Source of the DNA: Psilocybe azurescens
Lineage: Eukaryota; Basidiomycota; Agaricomycetes; Agaricales; Agrocybaceae
Direction: 5' to 3'
Length of the DNA: 64,000 nt
Assembly (NCBI GenBank): GCA_023853785.1
Contig: JAJIRX010000640.1
Coordinates: 124,001-188,000, forward strand
Numbering within the stretch: the stretch's first letter is position 1; every line of letters begins with the position of its first letter. Made by a program: the position numbers and the translations under genes. Under the pieces are notes generated by a model. That model had not been told where the DNA came from. It was given only the letters and a program-made list of their open reading frames with translations, and did not search any database. Shown here piece by piece: positions 34,829-47,202 of the stretch.

Positions 34829-36975
34829 TTATTCGGTTTTTTCCTTTGTAGTCTCTATAGTGTCTGCACCAGAAGCATAGTGTATGGAATAACGGGGTAT
34901 AGACGCAAGATGTTGACCTATCAGAACTTGGAACAGTAATCGGAGCGGATTGTAATGTTTGCCAAGGGCCTAGGCAGTTCCAGAGCGCGACTGAGTGAAA
35001 ACAATGTTAGATAGATAAACATACTAGAATAAAAGGCATACAGCTTACTGTATTGGAAGAAAATAGCGGAAAGAGGGATAGGTTGGTTCTGATATTTATA
35101 TGCATCAATGAATAAAACAATCACTTTTGAAAATTGACCTCTTGAGACGTACCTCAAATACAATATAAACAGAAACGGCGCTAAACCGAGTGTTCACCGT
35201 CATGTTTAACATGCTCTGGGGTGCGTGCAACTTGAAATAAACACCCCTGATCACAAATAAAAAGAAGAGAAAATGAACAAACGGATCTCAAGCGTCATCA
35301 ATTACATGAGGCGCAGGATAAAACAACGTACCAGGAAGCCCCATGGGTCTTTCACTCGAAGCATCAAAACAAAAAGCGGAAAGTGATGCATGAATATGAG
35401 GAGAGTCTCGATGCACGCTTGAACCAGCAGTGGCCAATTAAAGCTAGGGCGGGAAGATCACGTGAGCATTGATTACATGACGACGAGGGAAGAAAAAGCA
35501 ACTTACCACAGCGAACAGTACATAATACACCAACGCGGTCGGAAAAGGAACACGAGCAGCGTGAAGAGAACAGTTCCGATCAGGAGTTGGTCGATATCGT
35601 ACGACCACATGTCGGTGCGGTTGCGCAGAACGTTTCGTTTCTTTCCTATATTGAAAAGAATTGGGTTTTGTGATATTAACAACCGCGCAGATTAAACAAC
35701 CGCGCAGATGAAGGTCTGTATAGAGGGACAAGTGGTTGTGCGTACCTCGAAATACGCCCCATAGAAGACCGCCGCCGACCATGACGCCAGCTGCCCAATA
35801 CACGCCCCTCGCAGGCTCGTACCACACTGGGAGATGGATAGTGAGAAACAGGGACAGAAGGTCTGAAATGAGGGATAGTAAGAGCGTGAATCCGCCAATG
35901 GCCGCCAGGAGCCCTAGGGTGATGAAAAGCGATGGTGCGAGAGGAGTTATGATAGCTGTAACACCATACATATGAGGGCTTGATTTTGATAAGATCATGA
36001 TTGAGACTCACAGTTCCAGGCATCGATGACTCCGATCAGAGTCGTCACGTAGAACCAGCTAAGTTGGGTGTTCAGCTTGCGCCCTGCTGGCCATGCGTCC
36101 AGCCAGAACAGCGCAGCTCGGGGTAGTTGGAGCAGAAGAGTCTGGAAAGGCGGGTTCAGTAACAGATAAGAGGAGTAGCGATAGGTTTTGTAAATTGTCA
36201 CCTGAACCATCTGGTTTGCTCTGTCGGCAAGGAAAACTCTGCTTGAGAGGGAAAGGTCTCGAATGGAAAGCCGTTCGTCATTCCATTCATTATGGATCAT
36301 GCGGTGTTAAAGATACTGGAGAGTGTTTATGAATATAGAGCAGCATTTGGCGAAGAAAAGACAGATCACGTACTTGGTGTATCAATGAGAGTAGTTTACG
36401 ATGTCTCGTATGTTTTGTTGTTGCAGGGTTGCCACTGGTATAATGAAAAAGACGGCTTGCTCGACTCGCATGTCGAACTGCTGCACTAGAAGTCTGTGTC
36501 AGAGTTATACGACGGGGGAACACATGAAGGAGAGGAAGGAAGCAAACCTGTCACAGATATGTCCTTCAACCTGATATATTTTGATCCATTCCCGGATGTG
36601 ATGTAGGCAGTACTGGGAGGTTGGCTACATTTGCAGCGAGAGCGGATATACTCAGAGCGATGTGTTGGAAAGCGACGCAAGGTATGATGCGAGGGCGAGC
36701 AAAAACGTTGCGGTTGTGGAAAGTAATTTCGGGGACGCTGGCCGAGATTGTAGAGTACCTTGAACCAATGAAGACGCGTTCAACTGGCAGATACAGCCGC
36801 GGTGTCAGCAATGGATTGTCTGGGATCAAGTAGTAGTAGCAGCACGCACTTGATTCGTCGATGTCTCGTTCAGTGAGGTCGATTGATGATGGTAGCACGT
36901 CATAAGGAAGAGGAGCGGCCACGTGATACGCGCCCTTTTGAAAGGACCCGCCGACTTGGGAACTTTCAACTCGTC
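34829..36975 (-). pseudogene. GPI1: GPI1 / PIG-Q homologue, copy B (deleted)
   Basis: Exons 3-12 can be followed. Exon 2 and nearly all of exon 1 are missing: at about 36886 the sequence jumps from the exon 2 3' end to the DDGSTS-encoding start of exon 1. Exon 9 begins CTTTAATTGG, giving a stop in the normal phase. The region from 36000 to 35444 remains open (LLSLISDLLSLFLTIHL). It is the most decayed of the three copies. Confidence 0.8.
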
Positions 36976-37031
36976 ACTCGCCGACTGAGGTGCCCTACAA
37001 CCCGCCCTTTGTCCAAGGTTAACACACTCTA

Positions 37032-37350
37032 ATGGACCGAACAACGTGCTCGGCTCCTTGTACGACTAGAAAGCTCATGGCCGTCGGAGACACTGAACAA
37101 ACAAGCGATGATACACTATTATCAGGGATCTAGGACGAGATTTATCCATTCACAGGCAAGACATGCCTGCTCATCGTATACAGCGAGAAGCGATTTTCAG
37201 AGGTCCGTCCGTCCGTCAGCTCTTCCCGAGATCATATTTGACGTTGTTATTTTCCTTCCATATAGACCGTACTCGACAACTACGTAACTCTCGTTCAGCA
37301 TGAAACAAGCTCATCGAGCTCACCCTTTGGGACGTCGTGGGTCACATCGT
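37032..37350 (+). pseudogene. Rho-type GTPase, copy B (truncated)
   Basis: Starts ATGGACCGAACAACG. It keeps pieces of the P-loop exon ([16 protein letters not shown]), switch I ([11 protein letters not shown]) and LWDVVGH, then similarity to the intact copy stops at about 37350. Stops and missing bases are frequent. Confidence 0.75.
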
Positions 37351-39705
37351 CTATTACTTCTCTTCTACTCCACTCTTGGAAGAGTCGCTTCAACATATAT
37401 CACCAGATACCACCCTACTCTACTCTACACCTGTGCCCCAATGTAGACGACGACGATCCTATCAGACGAGATTAGACGCTCATTCAATTCCTCTTCGTGG
37501 TGCGATGGCGTCGATACATATGATTTAATGTTGACGACCTCTTCCAACATTCCAGTGCTATCCCAATCTACGAAATTGAGCAAAAAATGCGATCATGCGT
37601 TGGTTGATGGTGCCAGTGCGACCAATCCTGGTGCAGGCAGCTCATCCTTTCGTAACTTTGTTCACATCTTCCAACCGTCGATTTCATTCCGAAGCCCCGT
37701 TTAGCTTCAATCGAAGAAGACGACATGGACTACATACTGGATCCACAGATTTCCCTCAACGCGATCAGGTTGCACGAAAGCCGATGAAGGACGTATACGT
37801 CCCACCTCATATACTCCATGAGAGCTACTGCTGGACCTTCCCGGCTTTTGTGAAGGAGCACAAAACCATCTTCAAATCCGAAGTGGAGATACAGGATGGA
37901 GGATCTATCGATGTCAGTGAGCACACCTATTCCAGTGTTGTCGGGCTGCAATACTGATACCTTCTACGTAGGCGGGTTCTTTTTAAGTTTCATCTCCATG
38001 GCTTTGAATCTGCAGTTCATTCCAACGCTCTCGCAAGCCTCAATCGGCGACAACGAGGAAAAATTCCAGGTTAGCAGATCTGAACGTGATCAGACTTGTA
38101 CTCTTGTACTCGGGGCCTACGATGGACGAGTCTATTATGATATGGATCGTGGACGACCCACTTTGATATTCCCTTCCATAACGCAATGGAGAGCCGTGGA
38201 AGCTACCGTTGGACCTTCGTGGATCCTTCCTGCCCTCATGAAGGCCAAGTCCCGCTGCAAAATTCGAATGGAAGGTTAGAGCTGGAGTAAGAATGCGGTA
38301 TTTGTGAGTGACCCTGCTTCGTTGATGTCCTTTGGTAATGTGCTGAAATCACCTAGCCCGGGTCTTTCTCAGCTATTGAACAACTTTCTTCGTTGCTCAA
38401 TTTTATAAACGTCTCAAGCCGGACACAAACGACGCCAGCCGGGTTGTGCATCGGTATGCGACTCGATGTCCTGCTCAGCAATGTTGCACCGTCTTCTCGC
38501 CTATATTCACCTTTTAACCGACTACAGCGGTCAATCGGAAACAACCCTCTTTCGTTAAGCAGCCTTTCTGCTCATCGTCATAGCCGTCATTAATGGGATC
38601 ATATTCCATATTCCTGTCTCCGCAATCCAACCTTTTCCGGTATGCTACACGTCTTTGACCTAGAAGTGCTGGAGCAATATTTCTCGGATATGCCGAAGTC
38701 TAAGATTGATACCTTCTGGCTGTAGATGAGGACAAGATTTTCCCAATGTTATGGACACATCTGGTTTTTTATATCCTTTGCCCGAAGAGCCAGCTATCGT
38801 CGGTGAAAGTTTTCCGCTACATACGAGAGTTGCTCACGAATGATGCACGCAGTGTAGTAAGTGATGTTGGTCATTTTCTGAGCAGCTTCAAGTCTAACTC
38901 TTGCGAGTCAAGAAAGCAGACACATCTGTTCGTTAATATTGCCCTGAGAGCTGGAGGTTGTGGCCGATTTATCATATTACTCTGGCAGGCAGTGGCTACC
39001 GGGTGTCCTCACGCCTAGCTCAGGTGCCTTGGACCCCTCGCAAAATTATCATAGATCATAGCTTTGAGAGAGGCCCTGATACCTATCTTTCGTGGGGCAC
39101 CTTAGTTCGTCATTGTTCCCCATGAAATAGTAATTCACTCAATTTCCCGGTTATATTCTCAGTGACAGGCCCATTTTGTTTTGCGAGACAGCGAAGGATT
39201 TTCAAGTTGAAAAGTTATATCGATCATGAAGGCCGGCGGGCACCTCCACAATAGACCCTGTCTTTCTGATGATTCTTAGATATATAATACAGCAATATTA
39301 AGAAATTTAAATGTGTAAGTCAATGTTCTTCAGGTGGTCGCGGTACAGTGAAGTGACTTTGGTCACAGCACCATGCTCTCAATTTGGCCATTCCACCTCT
39401 ACTACTTTTCCTTGCATTATCCACAACAGATGCAGCCGCCACATCTGAAGCTTACAACATATCTATCGGATGAACGGACACAGCCTTGGACCAGCTATTT
39501 TGGATTACTCGGCCTGGCCGCCGGACTGACCACTGCCTCGCAGACTGCCAATTGTTGGCATGCAGTCCAGGCATGCCGCCTTAATGGCCCGATATCATTT
39601 GGTGGGAATGTCGACGACTAAGAGCCAGGGAAAGTCTTGATTGCTGCCATCGATATCAACATCTACGCTCGAAAACACCGACAATCGTCAAATTTACAAC
39701 TCACA
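37351..39705. other. Intergenic stretch without a recognised gene
   Basis: Several short open segments on the plus strand (37595-37957, 37896-38279, 38393-38593, 38746-39018, 39373-39621), none with a domain I recognise. 37896-38279 contains TCTLVLGAYDGRVYYDMDRGRP and is the most protein-like. They may be exons of one decayed gene. No transposon ends were found. Confidence 0.4.
37896..38279 (+). CDS. Possible hypothetical protein or exon
   Basis: 127 codons open, ATG to TAG, with balanced base use and a hydrophobic segment near residue 30 (FFLSFISMALNLQF). An overlapping ORF at 37595-37957 is open in another frame, so splicing at about 37900-37960 is possible. No family recognised and no support beyond length. 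Confidence 0.2.
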   Translation: MEDLSMSVSTPIPVLSGCNTDTFYVGGFFLSFISMALNLQFIPTLSQASIGDNEEKFQVSRSERDQTCTLVLGAYDGRVYYDMDRGRPTLIFPSITQWRAVEATVGPSWILPALMKAKSRCKIRMEG

Positions 39706-42700
39706 ATGAGTGGAACTGTGCCCGCTCGTCTACTTCGGTTCCTTGGAGAAAAGAGGAATCGCTCAGAATCTCAAATCCGTAACCCGCTAGAACAATCCGA
39801 ACACGAGCACAAGGTAAGTTTGCATTCCAATACCTTTCGTCTGTAATCATATCGATTTTGCAGCGCTCTCAGATGCCAACCCCTCGATCGAAACCCGGAT
39901 TGAAGGAAAAATTGAAAGCCCCGTTCACAAGAAAGAAGGTTTCGAGGATCAATGAACCTGTTTCTCCAGAAAATGCGACGGAAGATGTTCGTTCAATATC
40001 TACCGAAGTCGAACAGGTATATACATCTTTCGCTTGGATGGGACTGCGGATAGTTAACGTCTCTATGCCTACAGCATATCGTTGCCGAATCTGAAGGAAG
40101 GATCGATCAGCTGTCGAACTTGCCCCCTTCCATTGTTATGAATGCTGCGCAAGGTGAGACTCCGTCAACTGCTGGTACCATCGAGGTGAGATCCCAGCTC
40201 TGTAGCCGATACGTTTGACAGCTGACACACGTACTCTCAAGCATCCATCTAACTCAGAAATGATCGGAGGACAGATTGGAGAGCCCGTACTTCAAGTTGA
40301 CCGACACAAGGTTCGTTTCGTTTCTATTCAAGTTCGTCGCTCAACTTACCATCGCCTCAAACCAGGAAAAATCTACTGCCCAGCCCAAGGTCGCGGACCT
40401 TGCAACCGTAGACGCTGCCCGCGATAATGCAAGTACGGGCGTTTTTCAAATGACGGTCATCGCTGCACCTGTTCAAGGTGGGGCGGCAGCAATGAGCAAT
40501 GCGGATAAAACGATGGATCTCCTTGATTTTAAGTCTTCGTTCCTCAAAACCCTGTCCAAGTTCAATTCCCTCGTGGACAAGATAGCCGCGGTATGGTACT
40601 TATGCATTAGGAGCAAATCCTGTGAACTCATGTCACGCTTAGATCAACCCGTACGCACAAGCAGCATGGGCCGTTCTCTCTTTTGCTTTCGAGGTCAGCT
40701 TGTCGAATATTACCGATAAACGTATTTAATCTGTTCTTTCAGGCCATCATCAACCAGGGAGATTCGTGACGACTCCATTCTCTCTCTGCTTCGGAAGATG
40801 AACGAAGTCTATACATTTCTCACTGACAACAAATTGCGGGATATCGAGTCCATGCAGTCCGTCGTCGAGCGCATATGTCATCAGACACTGGAATGTTCGT
40901 ATTTCATTCGAGAATACTCTACGAATCAGAAATTCCGTAAGTTGCCTTTCCATTGAGGAATTGATGTCGACTAACTCTTCTTTATTGTGCTAGGGATGAG
41001 GTTGCTCAAGAATTTTTTCTCCGAAACCGACAACCGTGTGAAGAATTACAACAATGTCTTCGATGGGCTCTTAGAAGAGTTCCGCGATAATGCTGCAGCT
41101 GACACGTTGGTGGTTGTCCATCGTGTTTGGGAGGGCGTAAAAGGCATGGAAACCCTGGGTACGCATTACTTTTTTAAATTATCATTGTCGTTCTCGTTTT
41201 GACGCAGATAATATAGCCGAAGATTTAGACCTAAACAGCATGCCATATGCTGGGGGCGCAGGATTGGACACGCGAAAAATTTGCTTGGATGGGACCCGTG
41301 AAGCAATTCTGGACGAAATCACTGCTTGGATCAACGACACTGAGAAGAACACGGCTCGCATATACTGGCTCCATGGCAACGCCGGCACTGGCAAATCATC
41401 CATAGCTCATACGATCGCCAACCGCTTCAAAGAGCTTCGTCGACTAGGATCTTGCTACTGCTTTGACCGCAATGAAATGGCCCAAGAACGCCACAAGAAG
41501 ATCTTCACAACGATTTCCCGGGATATTGCAGAACACGATAAGGAAATCCGGAGAGAATTAACAGCTGCCGTTTATCGAGACACGTCGCTCAAGAATACGA
41601 GTGATATTTTGCAGCAATGGAAAGAGCTAATCCTGAAGCCTGCCAGGGCGTTTATCGATGCAATGACGGGCCCTATTGTGATTGTCATCGATGCATTGGA
41701 TGAGAGCGGTGGATCAGATTCACGACAACACCTCCTTCGTATCCTTGCTGGCAAACTGAAAGATGAGAAAAGCCACATATCGAAACTTCCCCCCACATCC
41801 GAATCCTTCTCACTTCACGAACCCTACCGGATATTGATGAGGCCTTCAAGCACGTCAAGCACGTCCGACAGAAGGCGATGGACAGCATTCCACTCGAGTC
41901 ATCCAAACACGACATATCATGTTTCATCTCCAACGAACTGTCTGATTTGCATGGGATCGGAAGCAACAAAGGCATAACAAATTGCCTCGCAAACGCTTCT
42001 GAAGGTCTATTTGAGTGGGCACGTCTGGCATGTGCATTCATCAAAGCCCACGCTGCAGGACTAACTGCAGAGGAGCGTTTCGATCTCGTTATCAATCGGA
42101 ATAAAGCCAGCGCTGTCCCACTACTCGATCGTATGTATAAATTGACCTTGGAAACAATATTCCCTCAGGATCAGCTGGTGCGCGATCGTCGTCTCGATCA
42201 ATTCCGATCTGTGATGGCACAGATGCTTGGAATTACAGAACCACTTCCTCTCGCTGCCTTACATCTTCTGAGGCAACATTTTATAGACAAATATCTCTGC
42301 AAAATAGATGTCAGCACCATCATAAAGCCTATGGGTGCCTTGCTTAGTGGGACAACGGATCGTTTATCCACAATCCGTCCCCTTCATGCTTCTTTTCCTG
42401 AGTTTTTAACAAATAGAGAGCGGAGTGGCGAGTTCTTCATTGACTTGTCTCATATTCACAATGACCTTGCAGGTGCCTCGCTTGGGGTGATGAAGGATGG
42501 ACTGAAGTTTAACATGTGCCAACTGCCGAGTTCTTATCTTGCTAATGACCAAATCCCAGACCTGTATGAGCGAGTTCAGAAGTGTATTCCCCCAGAACTG
42601 TCATATTCATGCCGATTCTGGACAGAGCACCTTCGGCACGCACAGTTTAACTCAGCTCTTGCAAATGCAGTTCGAGATTTGTTTAATCATGAGCGGTTAT

Positions 42701-45170
42701 TGTTCTGGTTGGAATCACTGAGCCTCCTTAAAGTGATGAATATATGTGCTGAATCTATGTTCTCTGTCATTCAATGGGTAACAGTAAGTATAGCAGTCAT
42801 TCTTTCAGCATCATAGCTATTCTAAAATATATCAGTCTCATGTAGAGTGCCAGGATATTGCTGATGATGCAGCAGACATTCAAAAATTTGTTCGTATATT
42901 TGGTGGTGCAATCTCCTTTAGCACCCCCCATCTTTATATATCTGCACTACCATTTTCACCAATAACTTCAAGGATTTCTGCAAAGTTTAAAGGGAAATTC
43001 CATAGAGTACTACAGATAGTTGGGGGCAAAATAAGTCCTGGCCAGTGGTTCAGGGTGTGTTAAAAGGACATTCCAAAAGTGTCTTTTCCATTATATTCTC
43101 CCCAAATGGCAAGCACATTGTGTCAGGATCAGAAGACAAGACCATCAGGTTGTGGGATGCTGAGACAGGGGACCTGGTGCATCCACCTCTTGAGGGACAT
43201 GATGATGTAGTCTGGTCTGTTGCATTCTCCCATGATGGCAAGCATATTGTGTCAGGATCACAAGATAAGACCATCAGGTTGTGGGATGCTGAGACAGGGG
43301 AACTGGTGCAACCACCTCTTGAGGGACATAATGATGTAGTCTGGTCTGTTGCATTCTCTCCAGATAGCAAGCACATTGTATCAGGATCAGAAGACAAGAC
43401 TATCCGGTTGTGGAATGCTGAGACAGGAGAACTGGTGCAACCACCTTTGGAGGGGCATGATGGTGCAGTTTTGTCTGTTGCATTCTCTCCAGATGGCAAG
43501 CACATTGTGTCAGGATCACAAGACAACACCATCTGGTTGTGGGATGCTGAAACAGGAGAACTGGTGCAACCACCTCTTGAGGGACATGATGGTGCAGTCT
43601 TTTCTATTGCATTCTCTCCAGATGGGAAGCATATTGTATCAGGATCAGAAGACAGGACCATCCAGTTATGGAATGCTGAGACAGGAGAACTGGTGCAACC
43701 ACCTTTGGAGGGGCATGATGGTGCAGTCTTTTCTATTGCATTCTCTCCAGATGGCAAACATATTGTGTCTGGATCACAAGACAACACTATTCGGTTGTGG
43801 GATGCTAAGACAGGAGAACTGGTGCAACCACCTTTTGAAGGACATGATAGTAATTCAGTCTTTTCTATTGCATTCTCTCCAGACAGCAAGCGGATTGTGT
43901 CAGGATCACAGGACAAGACAATTCGATTGTGGGATGTTGGGACAGGAGAACTGGTGCAACAATCTCTTGAGAAACATAATAATTTTGTCTTGTCTGTTGC
44001 ATTCTCCCCAGATGGCAAGCATATTGTATCAGGATCAGAAGACAAGACTATCCGGTTGTGGGATGCTGAGACAGGAAAATTGGCACAACCATTTTTGAGG
44101 GACATGATAATCCAGTCCAGTCTGTTGCATTCTCTCCAAATGGCAAGCATATTGTATCAGGATCAGAAGACAAGACCATCAGGTTGTGGGATGCTGAGAC
44201 AGGGGAACTAGTGCACCCACCTCTTGAGGGACATGATAATTTAGTCTGGTCTGTTGCATTCTCCCCAGATAGCAAACACATTGTGTCAGGATCAGAAGAC
44301 AAGACCATCAGGTTGTGGGATGCTGAGACAGGAGAACTGGTGCAACCATCTTTTGAGGGACATGATGGTGCAGTTTTGTCTGTTGCATTCTCTCCAGATG
44401 GCAAACACATTGTGTCAGGATCACAAGACAAGACTATCCAGTTATGGAAAGCAGAGACAGGAGAAAGAGTGCTACCACCACTTGAGGGACATAATGATGT
44501 AGTCTGGTCTGTTGCATTCTCTCCAGATGGCAAACAAATTGTGTCTGGATCACAAGACAACACCATCCGATTGTGGGATGCTAAAACTGGAAAACTGGTG
44601 CAAATACCATTTAAAGGACATGATAATCCAGTCTTTTCTATTGCAGTCTCTCCAGATGGCAAGCATATTGCATCAGGATCAGAAGACAACATTATCCGGT
44701 TGTGGGATATTGAGATAGGAGAACTGGTGCAACCACCTTTTGAGGGGCATGATAATTCAATCTTTTCTGTTGCATTCTCCCCAGATGGCAAGCACATCGT
44801 GTCAGGATCAGCAGACAAAACTATTCGGCTATGGAATGCTGAGACAGAAAAACTGCTGCAACTGCCTCTTGAGAACCATAGAACAATATGTTTTTCTTCA
44901 CAACCAGAACATGCTTTGGTTCATGTTGTTGACATTTTTGATAACATACCTGTTATATCTAAACATGGATTGAAAGTCTTTTCAAGCAGCAATGGATGGG
45001 TTCAAATTGGACCTAAATATAACCTTTTGTTTTGGTTTCCACCAACTTATCATCCTATATGGTATTCACCAAGTACTCATTGGATTATATCAAATTCTTG
45101 TTCTTTAGATCTTAGTTACATGGCTCATGGCAATCTATGGGAACTTTGCTATATAAAAGAAAATACATAG
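39706..45170 (+). pseudogene. STAND/NLR protein: helical N-terminus, NACHT, 14 WD40 repeats
   Basis: Ten exons can be placed: 39706-39813, 39864-40016, 40075-40185, 40242-40310, 40366-40590, 40643-40693, 40743-40936, 40994-41158, 41208-42783, then about 42848-45170; all introns GT-AG. The N-terminal helical region (LLDFKSSFLKTLSKFNSLVDKIAA..., INPYAQAAWAVLSFAF) is the kind fused to NACHT in mushroom NLRs. NACHT: Walker A GNAGTGKSS (about 41380), Walker B IVIVIDALDES (about 41680), then ILLTSRTLPDID. WD40 array 43061-44870, and a C-terminal tail with LLFWFPPTYHP. In fungi such proteins sense non-self and trigger cell death. Frame breaks: about 40764 (extra T), 41790 (C run), 43035, 44090. All are single-base, so either a young pseudogene or sequence errors. 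Confidence 0.85.
43061..44870 (+). repeat. 14 WD40-coding repeats of 129 bp
   Basis: Each unit encodes 43 residues, of the form LEGHDxxVxSVAFSPDGKHIVSG then SxDxTIRLWDAETGELVQPP. Unit 7 is 3 bp longer (HDSNSVF). Units 5 and 6 and units 3 and 12 are nearly identical at the DNA level. Variation is concentrated at a few codons: after GHD/GHN (DV, GA, NP, NL, NS), D/Q after GS, and the residue after D (KT, NT, RT). Unit 9 (about 44090) has lost one base. Only about ten CpG were seen in 1.8 kb. Confidence 0.9.
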
Positions 45171-46610
45171 TAATCTATATTATATATAGTTATATGCTGT
45201 TGTAAATTGTAATCTCAGATTCAATCAAGACTTGATATATCTTTTATAATTTATTGTTGGTTTTAGATTTTGGAGAAACATTCTATTTGTTTATAAGATT
45301 AAGTACAAGATATGGATAGTATCTATTGTATTGTAGAACCTTTGTTCTGTCTCAGTACAGAAAGCAGCAAACAGCAGCAACCTTAGAGAAGACTTTAGGC
45401 ACTCTAAGAAACAACATCATCATCACATCAACTAAATCCTGACATATCATCTACATTGCATCACTCCACACCACCCTGCAGCTAAACACATGCTCAGTAT
45501 TTGCAGATCTGTATGGCACCCCCATCTGATAAAATTAAACCATTATCCAGAGCTGCAAAGCATCTCCAATAATCAAAAACCAAAAGCTTGGAATAACCAA
45601 GCACATGAAAATTTAGTGTATGAAAATGTATTTAAAGTAGTCAACTTGTATCTGTTTTAAACACTTGATTTTCCACCCATAGAAACTCACTTCATAAAAT
45701 GAAAACTCACTCTATATAAATCTTTGGAAAAACTCATAACAAGACACTACCACTTCATTATCTATCTTATATATATTGCAGAATTCAGAAAATGGCTTAC
45801 ACCATGCTCACAACATCATTATCAAATAATTTGTTTCATTTTTGTGATCCATTGCTCTCTTTTCTACAATTTGTTGCATATGTTCATTTATTGGGGCTAC
45901 CTACAGTCAAAAAACACATCAAAAACCCCCTACCTGCTGAATATCTTGCCAGCAGACAAATTCTGAACCTAGCTGAGTCATTGACTAGTTCAAAACCCAA
46001 AAATATCTCTAGTCCGTCCTGGACAGAACAGATCATCTTCAGTATGTTACAAGTTTTGGATGCAAATTGCAGACTAAATATTGATGTTATTGATAAAACA
46101 ATAAGTTGTTTGAATTTTGGATTTCATATGATTGTTAGAATATAGCAAGCAAATGCAATAGCACCCTGCAGCTGCTTGGCTGTGCACCTGCCAGTTTTTA
46201 ATATTTATACACATATTCAATTTTATATTTTGGTTCATTACAGCTATCTGTAAAATAGTAGACCACTTTCAAAGTTTTGTGTGTGTGTGCCTTTGTTTAG
46301 TACAAACAGCTCTTTTTGGTATTATGACATTACAGTGGGGTTGGGTTTCCACCTGTTATGTATAGTTAAACTGCCTGCCTGTCTATAGTTCAATATTTTT
46401 ATTGACTTTATAGATACAAGTTTCAGTTGATGAAGTATATTATATATAAGACTTTGACACAAGCTCTCTTTAGTTATTTGCCTTAAAAATAACTGAGATG
46501 AGCATTATTTTTGTTTACTTATTATGTTTTAAAAATTATACTTAATTAATATCTAGCATATATACTCTAGATAAATATAAATTTATTCTTAGTCCAAATA
46601 ACTGAGTGTA
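45171..46610. other. AT-rich intergenic stretch
   Basis: 3' flank of the NLR gene. A single ORF of 117 codons lies at 45792-46145 on the plus strand. The rest shows no coding signal. Confidence 0.5.
45792..46145 (+). CDS. Possible small hypothetical protein
   Basis: ATG to TAG, 117 codons, with a hydrophobic N-terminal half (LLSFLQFVAYVHLLGLP). It lies in AT-rich DNA between transposons, so chance is likely. No family recognised. Confidence 0.2.
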   Translation: MAYTMLTTSLSNNLFHFCDPLLSFLQFVAYVHLLGLPTVKKHIKNPLPAEYLASRQILNLAESLTSSKPKNISSPSWTEQIIFSMLQVLDANCRLNIDVIDKTISCLNFGFHMIVRI

Positions 46611-46832
46611 CAGTAAGGGGCAAAACTATTCAAATGATCTTTCAAGTTGGACTGTTTCTTGAATAACTCCAGAATAACTCAATCAAACAAGTTGAGATCT
46701 TATACAATGGTAGACTATCATATGATTAATAAGTAATAAATTGCAATTTGTTTTATGACATAATCTCAATTTATTCCCCAATATTAATAATTTATTGTTC
46801 CAAGTCCATTTGAACAGTTTTTTCCCTTTATG
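46611..46832. mobile_element. Tc1/mariner-type MITE
   Basis: Starts CAGTAAGGGGCAAAACTATTCAAATG after TA and ends with the near-complement CATTTGAACAGTTTTTTCCCTTTATG, followed by TTA. About 222 bp. Its first 200 bp match, in inverted orientation, 57273-57075 and 26881-26680. Confidence 0.65.
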
Positions 46833-46855
46833 TTAGAAAACAGTATTCTAATATT

Positions 46856-46935
46856 CTAGTACTTGGTATAGCCTCTCTTTGCCTGTTAAACAGCATGAAC
46901 TATTCTAGGCATCCTCTCTATCGGATTTTGGCAGA
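46856..46935 (-). pseudogene. Tc1-type transposase C-terminal fragment
   Basis: Minus strand reads IERMPRIVHAV, stop, QAKRGYTKY, stop. Tc1 transposases end in a similar SMPRR...AKGGHTKY block. Only about 25 residues, adjacent to the MITE, so the two may be one element end. Confidence 0.4.
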
Positions 46936-47202
46936 CAGACAGTACTTTACCATGCACCACCCATTCCAAATGAAATCCAACTTATTCCATGCATTCCAGT
47001 TGGATTCCACCAACTGTCTAATTTCTTCTGGAATGAACAGGAATGAAATATAAATGGATTCCAAGCAAGTTAGGACTTTATTAAAATTGATACAAGTTCT
47101 TTATAATGAATTTTAGTTGGATTCCAGTTGGATTCCAATTATTCCAGCTACATTCCAACAAGGTTGAACTTTCTATAATTAAATGCATAGACTATTATAA
47201 CA

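Noticed and set aside
43050..44150. Long minus-strand ORF (366 codons) and a third-frame plus ORF across the WD40 array
   Set aside because: They mirror the 129-bp repeat; a repeat whose length is a multiple of three keeps all frames periodic. The plus frame with GSxDxTIRLWD is the real one.
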